A stretch of DNA of 39,119 nucleotides from Opitutus sp. (GTDB lineage Bacteria > Verrucomicrobiota > Verrucomicrobiia > Opitutales > Opitutaceae): positions 1-39,119 of the forward strand of contig JANYAM010000194.1 of NCBI GenBank assembly GCA_025361365.1, written 5' to 3'. The translations under genes and the position numbers were made by a program. Numbering within the stretch: the first letter of the stretch is position 1; each line of letters begins with the position of its first letter. The notes beneath the pieces are model-generated. The model was not told where the DNA came from. It saw only the letters and a program-made list of their open reading frames with translations, and made no database searches. This document shows, one piece after another, positions 32,393 to 39,119 of this stretch.

Positions 32393-33571
32393 ATGCCCGA
32401 CATCGTCATCCTCTCCGCCACCCGCACGCCCATCGGCGCCTTTCAAGGTGGCCTCGCTTCGGTCCCGGCGTCGCGTCTCGGCGCGGCGGCCATCAAGGCC
32501 GCGGTGGCCGCGGCCGGCGTCAATCCCGCCGACGTCACCGATTGCCTCATGGGCAATGTGCTGCAGGCGGGGCAGGGGCAGGCGCCGGCGCGCCAGGCCG
32601 CCATCCATGGTGGCATGCCGACGTCCACGCGCTGCATCACCGTGCACAAGGTTTGCGGATCCGGCATGCAGACGGTCATCGGTGCCTCGCATTTTCTCGC
32701 CGGCGGCATGGGCAGCATCGCGGTGGCTGGCGGCATGGAGAACATGTCGCTCGCGCCCTACCTGTTGCCGAAAGCGCGCGATGGTTACCGCCTTGGTCAC
32801 CAGCAGGTGGTGGATTCACTCATCACCGACGGCCTGTGGGACCCGTATAACAATCTCCACATGGGCAACTGCGCCGAGCAGTGCGCGACGAAATACAAGT
32901 TCACCCGCGAGCAGCAGGACGCCTACGCCATCGCCTCGTTCCAGCGCGCCAACGCCGCGCAGAAGGCCGGCCTGTTCGCCACCGAGATCACGCCGGTCGA
33001 AATCACCGACGCCAAGGGCAACGTCACGAAGTTTGAGCACGACGAGGGCCCGGCGAAGGTGAAGTATGACAAGATTCCCTCGTTGAAGCCGGCTTTTCAG
33101 AAGGACGGCACCATCACGCCGGCCAACGCTTCGACGCTCAACGACGGCGCCGCCGCGCTCGTCGTGACGACCGCAGACACCGCCAAGGCCAAGGGCCTCA
33201 AACCCATCGCGCGCCTCGCCGGCTTCGGTGGCCATGCGCAGGATCCGTTCTGGTTCACCACCGCGCCGGTGCAGGCGACGCACAATGCGCTGAAGCAAGC
33301 CGGCTGGGCCGTGAAGGACGTCGATCTCTGGGAAGTGAACGAGGCTTTCGCCGTCGTGCCGATGGCCTTCATGGCGGAACTCGGTGTGGCCCACGACAAG
33401 CTCAACGTCCGCGGTGGCGCCATCGCGCTCGGCCATCCCATCGGCGCCAGTGGTGCCCGCATTCTCGTGACGCTCATCGCATCGCTCAAGGAGCGCGGCC
33501 TCAAGCGCGGCGTCGCGGCCATCTGCATCGGCGGTGGCGAAGGCCTGGCCGTGTGCGTTGAACTGATTTAA
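32393..33571 (+). CDS. Acetyl-CoA acetyltransferase (thiolase)
   Basis: A 392-residue thiolase that cleaves or forms acetoacetyl-CoA. It has the nucleophile region HKVCGSGMQTVI (about C90), the NEAFA motif with nearby GHPIGASGAR (catalytic His) and the C-terminal CIGGGEGLAVCVEL. In the tyrosine operon it would split the acetoacetyl-CoA made by the downstream CoA transferase from acetoacetate, the end product of homogentisate breakdown. ATG 32393 is chosen; an upstream in-frame ATG at 32354 would translate through the inverted repeat. Confidence 0.93.
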   Translation: MPDIVILSATRTPIGAFQGGLASVPASRLGAAAIKAAVAAAGVNPADVTDCLMGNVLQAGQGQAPARQAAIHGGMPTSTRCITVHKVCGSGMQTVIGASHFLAGGMGSIAVAGGMENMSLAPYLLPKARDGYRLGHQQVVDSLITDGLWDPYNNLHMGNCAEQCATKYKFTREQQDAYAIASFQRANAAQKAGLFATEITPVEITDAKGNVTKFEHDEGPAKVKYDKIPSLKPAFQKDGTITPANASTLNDGAAALVVTTADTAKAKGLKPIARLAGFGGHAQDPFWFTTAPVQATHNALKQAGWAVKDVDLWEVNEAFAVVPMAFMAELGVAHDKLNVRGGAIALGHPIGASGARILVTLIASLKERGLKRGVAAICIGGGEGLAVCVELI

Positions 33572-33642
33572 ACACAGAGGACACGGAGTTCGGCGAGAGA
33601 TGTATTTCGGAAAACCCCTCGGCCCTCTGTGATCTCTGTGTT
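33572..33642. repeat. Intergenic inverted repeat, ACACAGAGG family
   Basis: The left arm at 33572-33597 begins immediately after the thiolase stop: ACACAGAGG, ACACGGAGT, TCGGCGAG. The right arm at 33618-33642 gives, as reverse complement, AACACAGAG, ATCACAGAG, GGCCGAG. It fills the first 71 of 86 bases before the SCOT ATG. Confidence 0.8.
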
Positions 33643-33657
33643 AAAAACCGTTTCCTG

Positions 33658-35004
33658 ATGAGCAAAGTCTACCCCAACGCCCAAGCCGCCCTAGCGGGTT
33701 TGTTGCGCGACAACATGACGATCGCCGCGGGCGGATTCGGCCTCTGCGGCATCCCGGAGAATCTGATCGCGGCGCTGCGCGACAGCGGCGTGAAGGGCCT
33801 GACCATCGTCGGCAACAACGCCGGCGTGGACGGCTTCGGCATGGGCGTGTTGCTCACGACGCGGCAGGTGAAGAAGGTCATGGCTTCCTACGTGGGCGAG
33901 AACAAGGAGTTCGAGCGCCAGGTGCTGGCCGGCGAACTCGAACTCGAGCTCATCCCGCAGGGCACGCTGGCCGAACGCTTGCGCGCCGGCGGCGCGGGCA
34001 TCCCGGGTTTCTACACGCGCACCGCCTTTGGCACGAAGCTGGCGGAAGGGAAGGAGACCAAGGTTTTCGACGGCAAGGAATATGTGCTCGAGCCGGGCAT
34101 CAAGGCCGAGGTCTCGCTCGTGAAGGCGTGGAAGGGCGACAAGTCCGGCAACCTCGTCTTCCGGAAGACCGCGCGAAATTTCAACCCAATGATCGCGACC
34201 TGCGGCAAGGTGTGCGTCGCGGAGGTCGAGCAACTTGTCGAAGTGGGGGAGCTGGCGCCGGACGACATCCACACGCCGGGCATCTACGTCGACCGCATCA
34301 TCCAGGGTGCGGCTTACGAGAAGCGCATTGAGTTTCGCACCGTGCAGGGCGCCGCGGCCTCGAAGAAGGAAACGCCCATCCGCGAATTGATGGCGAAGCG
34401 CGCCGCGCAGGAATTGCGCGACGGCTATTACGTCAACCTTGGCATCGGCATCCCGACGCTCGTCGCCAACTTCATTCCCAAGGGCATGAACGTCACGCTG
34501 CAGTCCGAGAACGGCCTGCTCGGCATCGGGCCGTTCCCGGCCGACAGCGAAGTCGATCCCGACCTGATCAACGCCGGCAAGCAGACCATCTCGACGATTC
34601 CAGGCTCGGCGTTCTTCTCCAGCTCCGACTCGTTCGCGATGATCCGCGGCGGGCACATCGACTTGTCTATCCTCGGTGCGCTCGAGGTGGCCGACAACGG
34701 CGACATCGCGAACTGGATGGTGCCGGGCAAAATGGTCAAGGGTCCCGGCGGTGCGATGGATCTCGTCGCCGGCGTGAAACGCGTCGTGGCCGTGATGGAG
34801 CACTGCGCGAAGGACGGCAGCCCGAAGATTTTAAAGCAGTGCTCACTGCCCGTCACCGGGCGAGCCGTGGTCAGCCTCATCATCACCGACCTCTGCGTCT
34901 TCGAAGTGAAGCCGGGCGGTGGGCTCGTGCTGATCGAGTTGCATCCGGGGGTCACGCTCGACGAGTTGAAGGCCAAGACTGGCGCGCCGTTTGCGGTGAA
35001 ATAA
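33658..35004 (+). CDS. 3-oxoacid CoA-transferase, fused A and B subunits (SCOT-type)
   Basis: A 448-residue protein in which the two subunits of bacterial SCOT are joined in one chain, as in animal SCOT. Residues about 1-225 are subunit A (ITIAAGGFGLCGIPENLIAAL, NNAGVDGFGMG, ATCGKVCVAEVEQLVEVGEL); a short linker (GAAASKKETPI) leads to subunit B (about 240-448) with LGIGIPTLVANF and the catalytic Glu in QSENGLLGIG. It would activate acetoacetate with succinyl-CoA, followed by thiolase cleavage to acetyl-CoA. It is the last gene of the tyrosine operon; the structure after it (35005-35056) could end the transcript. Confidence 0.93.
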   Translation: MSKVYPNAQAALAGLLRDNMTIAAGGFGLCGIPENLIAALRDSGVKGLTIVGNNAGVDGFGMGVLLTTRQVKKVMASYVGENKEFERQVLAGELELELIPQGTLAERLRAGGAGIPGFYTRTAFGTKLAEGKETKVFDGKEYVLEPGIKAEVSLVKAWKGDKSGNLVFRKTARNFNPMIATCGKVCVAEVEQLVEVGELAPDDIHTPGIYVDRIIQGAAYEKRIEFRTVQGAAASKKETPIRELMAKRAAQELRDGYYVNLGIGIPTLVANFIPKGMNVTLQSENGLLGIGPFPADSEVDPDLINAGKQTISTIPGSAFFSSSDSFAMIRGGHIDLSILGALEVADNGDIANWMVPGKMVKGPGGAMDLVAGVKRVVAVMEHCAKDGSPKILKQCSLPVTGRAVVSLIITDLCVFEVKPGGGLVLIELHPGVTLDELKAKTGAPFAVK

Positions 35005-35056
35005 TGGAGGGCCCAGCTCCAGCTGGGCCGCGGTCTAGCTGGAGCTAGACCCTCCA
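35005..35056. repeat. Cloverleaf-type palindromic element after the SCOT gene
   Basis: TGGAGGG (35005-35011) pairs with CCCTCCA (35050-35056). Inside are two separate hairpins, CCCAGCT-CC-AGCTGGG (about 35011-35026) and TCTAGCT-GG-AGCTAGA (about 35034-35049), joined by a short GC linker. The two inner hairpins are similar but not identical in sequence. It starts at the base after the stop. The form is like REP/BIME-type elements moved by Y1 transposases; no such transposase gene is in the window. Confidence 0.75.
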
Positions 35057-35161
35057 CATTTCCGCATAGACGGCCAGCCCGGCGGATTCTACTAAGCGCC
35101 CCCACATTATTATTTAACCTCTCGACAGTCCCCGCTTCAACGTGAACTAACAGGTCACCCC

Positions 35162-35701
35162 ATGCCCCCGCAGGACGCTGAGCAAGCCCGTTGGTTCGCC
35201 GAGGAAGTGCAGCCGCACGAAGCCGCGCTGCGCGGCTACTTGCGCAACCGCTTCCCGGGCCACCCGGATATCGACGACCTCGTCCAGGAGACCTACGCGC
35301 GGCTGCTGCAGGCCCGCGAGGCGCACCCGGTGCACTCCCCGCGTTCATTCCTCTTCGCCACGGCGCGCAACGCCGCCCTCGATTTCTTCCGCCGCCGGCA
35401 GGTCGTGGCGATCGACGGCCTAGCTGATATCGACCTCCTGCCCGTCTTGGAAGATAGGCCCGGTGTGGCCGAAACCGTCTGCCATGACCAGGAACTCCAA
35501 TTGCTCGCCGCCGCCATCCAGGCGCTGCCCGCCCGCTGCCGGCAGGTGATGACCCTGCGCAAGATCTATGGCCTTTCACACCGCGACATCGCTGCGCAGC
35601 TCGAGATCTCCGAGCACACTGTCAACGCCCAGCTCGCCATCGGCGTGCTGCGGCTGCGGACCTACCTGCACGCCCATGGCCTGACCCGGATCCACGACTG
35701 A
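35162..35701 (+). CDS. ECF sigma factor, FecI-like
   Basis: A 179-residue extracytoplasmic-function sigma factor. Region 2 (about residues 20-85) shows LRGYLRNRFPGHPDIDDLVQETYARLLQAR and FLFATARNAALDFFRRRQ. Region 4 (about 110-165) shows LPARCRQVMTLRKIYGLSHRDIAAQLEISEHTVNAQLAIGVLRL. It lacks a full sigma-3 and is close to the FecI group. Its stop overlaps the start of the FecR gene (TGATG at 35699-35703), and a TonB receptor follows, so this is a cell-surface signalling trio. The 105 bases upstream between the cloverleaf and ATG hold no obvious consensus promoter. Confidence 0.92.
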   Translation: MPPQDAEQARWFAEEVQPHEAALRGYLRNRFPGHPDIDDLVQETYARLLQAREAHPVHSPRSFLFATARNAALDFFRRRQVVAIDGLADIDLLPVLEDRPGVAETVCHDQELQLLAAAIQALPARCRQVMTLRKIYGLSHRDIAAQLEISEHTVNAQLAIGVLRLRTYLHAHGLTRIHD

Positions 35702-36747
35702 TGAATTCCAGCCCTTCCACTCCGCCCCTGCCGGGTCCCGAAACCGACGCCATCGAGGCGACCGCCGCCGTCTGGCTCGGCCGCCGCGACCGCGGCATGA
35801 GCGAGGCCGAGACCGTCACTTTCATCCGCTGGCTGCAACAGGATGCCCGTCACGCCGAGGTGTTCGCCGAGCTCGATGACACGTGGAAAAATTTCAACCG
35901 TCTCCGCGCCGCCCGGCCGGCTGGGGCCGCCCGGCCCGATGCTGACCTGCTCGCCCCGCGCCGCCGCCGGAGGCACCGCACCCGGTGGGCCGCCGCCCTG
36001 GCAGCGGCCGCCGCGGTGGTGTTTCTCAGCCTGGCCTGGCCGCGCGTGCCGGGGGCGAATCTGCACCAGGACGTGGTCACCACCGTTGGCGCGTTCCAGA
36101 AGCTGGACCTGCCGGACGGCTCCGTCGTGCAGGTGAACACCGACAGCGCGATCGAGGTCCAGTATACCGCCGGGGAGCGCCGCGTGCGGCTCGTGCGGGG
36201 CGAGGCCCATTTCTCCGTCGCGAAAAATCCCGACCGGCCGTTCATCGTCAGCGCGGGCCAGGTGGCGGTGCGGGCGGTCGGCACCGCGTTCAACGTCCGC
36301 TGGCGCTCCGCCGCCGTCGAGGTGCTCGTCACCGAGGGCAAAGTGCAGGTGAATGACAGCGTGCAGGGCGGCTCGCTGCTCATGCCGCAGGCGGAGACCG
36401 AGACCCCGCTGCTCGTGGCGGGTGAGCGTGCCACCATTCCCACGCAGGCCGTCACCGGCCGCGCCGCCGCCGCCGTGGCGTCGGTCGCCCCGGTCGAGGT
36501 GGCGCGGGCGCTGGCATGGCAGGAACGCCGGCTGGAGTTCGAGGACGCGCCGCTCAGCGAGATCGTCGCGGAGTTCAACCGCTACAACACGCACCAGCTC
36601 GTGATCGGCGATCGCCAGCTGGAGGCGAAGCGCTTCACCGTCACTTTCCGCGCCGACGGCTATCCGGCCCTGGTGCGCCTGCTCGAGGGCAGCAACGAGG
36701 TTACCGCCGAGCGCAGCGAGGGCCGGACCGTGCTCCGCCTCAAGTAA
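35701..36747 (+). CDS. FecR-like anti-sigma/sigma regulator with STN-like C-terminus
   Basis: A 348-residue inner-membrane protein. Residues about 15-65 resemble the DUF4880/FecR N-terminal domain (AVWLGRRDRGMSEAETVTFIRWLQQDARHAEVFAELDDTW), followed by a basic stretch and one transmembrane helix (about 96-116). The periplasmic FecR domain follows (about 120-225, VTTVGAFQKLDLPDGSVVQVNTDSAIEV, GEAHFSVAKNPDRPFIVSAGQVAVRAVGTAFNV). The last 75 residues (LEFEDAPLSEIVAEFNRYNTHQLVIGDRQL) look like an STN/secretin-type short domain. It would hold the sigma factor inactive until the receptor signals. It starts on the last base of the sigma stop. Confidence 0.9.
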   Translation: MNSSPSTPPLPGPETDAIEATAAVWLGRRDRGMSEAETVTFIRWLQQDARHAEVFAELDDTWKNFNRLRAARPAGAARPDADLLAPRRRRRHRTRWAAALAAAAAVVFLSLAWPRVPGANLHQDVVTTVGAFQKLDLPDGSVVQVNTDSAIEVQYTAGERRVRLVRGEAHFSVAKNPDRPFIVSAGQVAVRAVGTAFNVRWRSAAVEVLVTEGKVQVNDSVQGGSLLMPQAETETPLLVAGERATIPTQAVTGRAAAAVASVAPVEVARALAWQERRLEFEDAPLSEIVAEFNRYNTHQLVIGDRQLEAKRFTVTFRADGYPALVRLLEGSNEVTAERSEGRTVLRLK

Positions 36748-36855
36748 TAAGCCGCGGTCCGCCCCGAAAATTCTTTTTAGCTGTTTCCGTGACTTAAACC
36801 GTCTTCCCCATTGCCGGCGGATTACCCCGTCAAACAATCTCCGGCCTTTCACCTC

Positions 36856-39119
36856 ATGACCAAGCACACCACGCCCTGCCGGCCCTTGGGCCGGCTCTTT
36901 CCCCGTATCCTCCAGGCGACCTTCGCCGGCCTGTTGGCGCTCACGCTGGCCGCCAGCCTCCGCGCCGCCGAAGCCGTCCGGAAGGATTACGATCTCCCCG
37001 CCGGCGCCGCCGCCGCGGCCCTCAAGCAATTCGCCGCGCAATCCGGCGAACAGCTCCTGTTCTCCGCTGACGCTGTCACCGGCGTCACGACCCCGGCCGT
37101 CAAGGGCCGGCTGACCGCCCGCGAGGCCCTCGACCGCCTGGTCGCGGGCACCGAGCTCGCCGTCCAGCAAGACGAGCGCACCGGCGCGCTCGCCGTGACA
37201 CGCAAGGCTCCCACCGAGAACAAGCCCGCCCCCGCGCCGAAGGCCGCCGGCGCCAAGGGCGACGAGGGTCCCGTCGTGCTGGAGAAATATGTCGTCACCG
37301 GCTCGAACATCCGCCGGCTTGACCAGGAAAAGGTCCTGCCGGTCACCGTGCTTGACCGCGACATGATGGACGCCCGCGACGCCTCGCAGGCCTCCGACCT
37401 GCTCACTTCGCTGCCCCAGATCACCGGCCTGCCCGGCAATGAGACCGCCACGCTCGGCGCCACTGCGCGCGGGGACAACGCCGCCATCTCCCTCCGCGGC
37501 ATCCCGTCGAGCAACACGCTCGTCCTGCTCAACGGCCGCCGCCTCCCGGCGCACCCGATCAGCCAGGGCGAGGCCGGCGTGCCCACGCTCTCCACCAACA
37601 TCAACACGCTGCCCAACCGCGGCCTCGAGCGCGTCGAGGTTCTCCGGGACGGCGCCTCGTCCATCTACGGCACCGACGCGGTCGCCGGCGTCGTGAACTA
37701 CATCACGCGCCCGGGCTACAACGGCACCGAGCTCGCCCTGCGCTACGGCATCACCGGGCAGGGCGACGGCCAGGAAATGCGCGCGACCCTCACGCACGGC
37801 CTGACCTTCGCTGGCGGCAAGGGTAACCTGATGATTGTCGCCGACCTTTACGACCGCGACCCGATGTATGCCCGCGACCGGCATTTCTCGGCGGAGGCCG
37901 ACAATTCCTACCGCGCACCCGCGCCTTGGAATGTCTCCACCAACACCACCTTCAACCTCCGCTCGGCCACGACGGAGTTCGGCAACTACTCCACCGGCAC
38001 CGTGACCGCCGGCGTGTTCACGGCCGCCCGCCCCGCCGGCGTGCCGGCCACGCTGGTCGCCACCTCGGGCACATTCTTCATCGTGCCGACGACTACCGGG
38101 GTCGGCTTCCAGACCACGACGCCGACGCGCGACGGCGTGACCCACGACTATTACTGGAACAACGACGCCTACCGCGTCATCCAGCCGCAGTCCACGCGCG
38201 GCAATCTTTTCGCCAGCGGCAGCTACGAGCTGCGGCCCGAGCTGACCGTCTTCGGCGAGGTCATGGCCTACAAGGCCCGCTCGGAAACCGTGCGCGAGCC
38301 CGACGGCATCACGGCCTCCACCGACGGTGACATCATCGTGCCGACGAGCAATCCCTTCAATCCCTTCGGTGACCGTTTCTGGTCGGTCACCGGCGCACCC
38401 AACGCCGACGGCACCGCCCGGCTCACCGGCACGCCCTCTGCGGTGCGTATCACCAACAAGCGCCTGACCGATCTTGCGGACCGTGCCGCCGTCGTTGACA
38501 GCACTTCCTACCGCGTGCTCGGTGGCGTGCGCGGCAAGCTCTTCACCACCTGGAACTGGGAGGCCGCCGTGTTCAAGGCCGAGGCCCGCGTGACCGATGA
38601 CGAGGTCGGCCCGAGCCGCAAGAGCCTGATCATCGCCGCCATCAACCAGACCGACCCGACCAAGGCCTTCAATCCCTTCACCCGCACCTTCGCGGTGCAG
38701 AACGGCGGTCTCGTGGTCACGGGCAACTACGTGAACCCCGAGAGTGTGCAGTCGACCTTCCGTTCGGATTTCGCCCGCAACGGCGTCTCCGGCCTCACCA
38801 GCGCGGACTTCCGCGCCGCCGGCGACGTGCTGCCCATCTGGGGTGGCAACAGCATCGGCGGGGCCTTCGGCGGCGAGTTCCGCTATGAGCTCTACAACGA
38901 CTCGCGCCCGCCCTTCGCCGGCCTGAATCCGGCCAGCTCCGGCCTCGACCCGGCGACGAACGACTTCCTCGGCTTCTCGCCGAACTCCGACACGCACGGC
39001 ACGCGCCACGTGGCCGCGGCCTACGTCGAGACCGTCGTCCCGCTCGTCGGCCACAAGTTCAAGCTGCCGCTCGTGCAGTCGCTCGAGCTCTCCGCCTCCG
39101 CGCGCTACGAGAGCTACAC
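36856..39119 (+). CDS. TonB-dependent receptor with STN signalling domain, partial (runs off the window)
   Basis: Open from ATG 36856 to the end of the window (about 754 codons, no stop). Residues 1-40 contain a signal peptide (LLALTLAASLRAAEA). Residues about 45-115 are an STN domain (YDLPAGAAAAALKQFAAQSG, LLFSADAVTGV, ALDRLVAGTELAV), which contacts FecR. Residues about 150-290 are the plug (VVTGSNIRRLDQEKVLPVTVLDRDMM, ISLRGIPSSNTLVLLNGRRLP, RVEVLRDGASSIYGTDAVAGVVNYIT), and the rest is the start of the barrel. VLEKYVVTGS before the plug is a plausible TonB-box region. With its sigma and FecR genes it forms a FecIRA-like system; the ligand is unknown, though carbohydrate or iron are the usual ones. 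It is 108 bases from the FecR gene and has no clear Shine-Dalgarno. Confidence 0.9.
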   Translation, partial: MTKHTTPCRPLGRLFPRILQATFAGLLALTLAASLRAAEAVRKDYDLPAGAAAAALKQFAAQSGEQLLFSADAVTGVTTPAVKGRLTAREALDRLVAGTELAVQQDERTGALAVTRKAPTENKPAPAPKAAGAKGDEGPVVLEKYVVTGSNIRRLDQEKVLPVTVLDRDMMDARDASQASDLLTSLPQITGLPGNETATLGATARGDNAAISLRGIPSSNTLVLLNGRRLPAHPISQGEAGVPTLSTNINTLPNRGLERVEVLRDGASSIYGTDAVAGVVNYITRPGYNGTELALRYGITGQGDGQEMRATLTHGLTFAGGKGNLMIVADLYDRDPMYARDRHFSAEADNSYRAPAPWNVSTNTTFNLRSATTEFGNYSTGTVTAGVFTAARPAGVPATLVATSGTFFIVPTTTGVGFQTTTPTRDGVTHDYYWNNDAYRVIQPQSTRGNLFASGSYELRPELTVFGEVMAYKARSETVREPDGITASTDGDIIVPTSNPFNPFGDRFWSVTGAPNADGTARLTGTPSAVRITNKRLTDLADRAAVVDSTSYRVLGGVRGKLFTTWNWEAAVFKAEARVTDDEVGPSRKSLIIAAINQTDPTKAFNPFTRTFAVQNGGLVVTGNYVNPESVQSTFRSDFARNGVSGLTSADFRAAGDVLPIWGGNSIGGAFGGEFRYELYNDSRPPFAGLNPASSGLDPATNDFLGFSPNSDTHGTRHVAAAYVETVVPLVGHKFKLPLVQSLELSASARYESY

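Noticed and set aside
35662-39054. Very long minus-strand open frame of about 1130 codons opposite the FecR and TonB receptor genes
   Set aside because: It is antisense to clearly coding genes; at this GC content the third-position pattern of the real genes keeps the opposite frame open, and its translation resembles no protein.

Overview
The window is a GC-rich bacterial chromosome segment. Its gene content and style suggest a member of the Verrucomicrobia, most likely Opitutaceae-like: a pectin and rhamnogalacturonan utilisation locus with DUF4861, GH105 and CE12 proteins, a FecI/FecR/STN-TonB receptor trio, a UxaE-type galacturonate route, and start codons that almost never carry a Shine-Dalgarno sequence. 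The taxonomic call is inferred from gene content only. I see no rRNA, tRNA, CRISPR array or insertion sequence, and no gene-free stretch longer than about 160 bases.

Region 1 (about 89-11614, + strand) is a pectin degradation operon. It holds kduI (broken by a one-base frameshift), kduD, a DUF4861 protein, a GH105 hydrolase, a GH105-GH28 fusion, an MFS hexuronate-type transporter, a CE8 pectin methylesterase, a CE12 rhamnogalacturonan acetylesterase fused to the remains of a deleted alpha/beta hydrolase, and a GH43 enzyme. Several joints are 4-base ATGA overlaps. Region 2 (11770-16006, + strand) carries an SDR, UxaE and UxaC. Together they would turn galacturonate into tagaturonate, fructuronate and mannonate. 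UxuA, KdgK and KdgA are not in the window.

Region 3 (16021-26546) is a low-oxygen and nitrogen-oxide region. It holds a RIC/YtfE di-iron repair protein, a CRP/FNR-type regulator, a B12-dependent ribonucleotide reductase, pdxH, then (- strand) ywiC-like, nirK with a C-terminal cytochrome c domain, a SUMF1-like protein, SCO, an outer-membrane barrel, DUF2249 and a cupin. Three TTGAC-N4-GTCAA-type boxes precede ric, ywiC and the barrel gene. The ric and ywiC promoters look like twins and predict leaderless transcripts.

Region 4 (26577-35004) is phenylalanine and tyrosine catabolism: phhA, an unknown membrane protein and a LuxR-type regulator on the - strand, then hppD, hmgA, a flavin-reductase-like protein, thiolase and a fused SCOT on the + strand. 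hppD is preceded by a 12-codon leader ORF with a consensus Shine-Dalgarno sequence.

Region 5 (35162-39119) is an ECF sigma factor, a FecR-like anti-sigma factor and the start of a TonB-dependent receptor that runs off the window.

The most unusual feature is a set of six roughly 70-100 bp inverted repeats. Each nearly fills the gap between two genes of an operon (12559-12651, 14473-14584, 30333-30424, 31610-31695, 32305-32392, 33572-33657). Their arms are built from tandem 9-base words of several sequence families. A seventh, cloverleaf-like repeat follows the SCOT gene.
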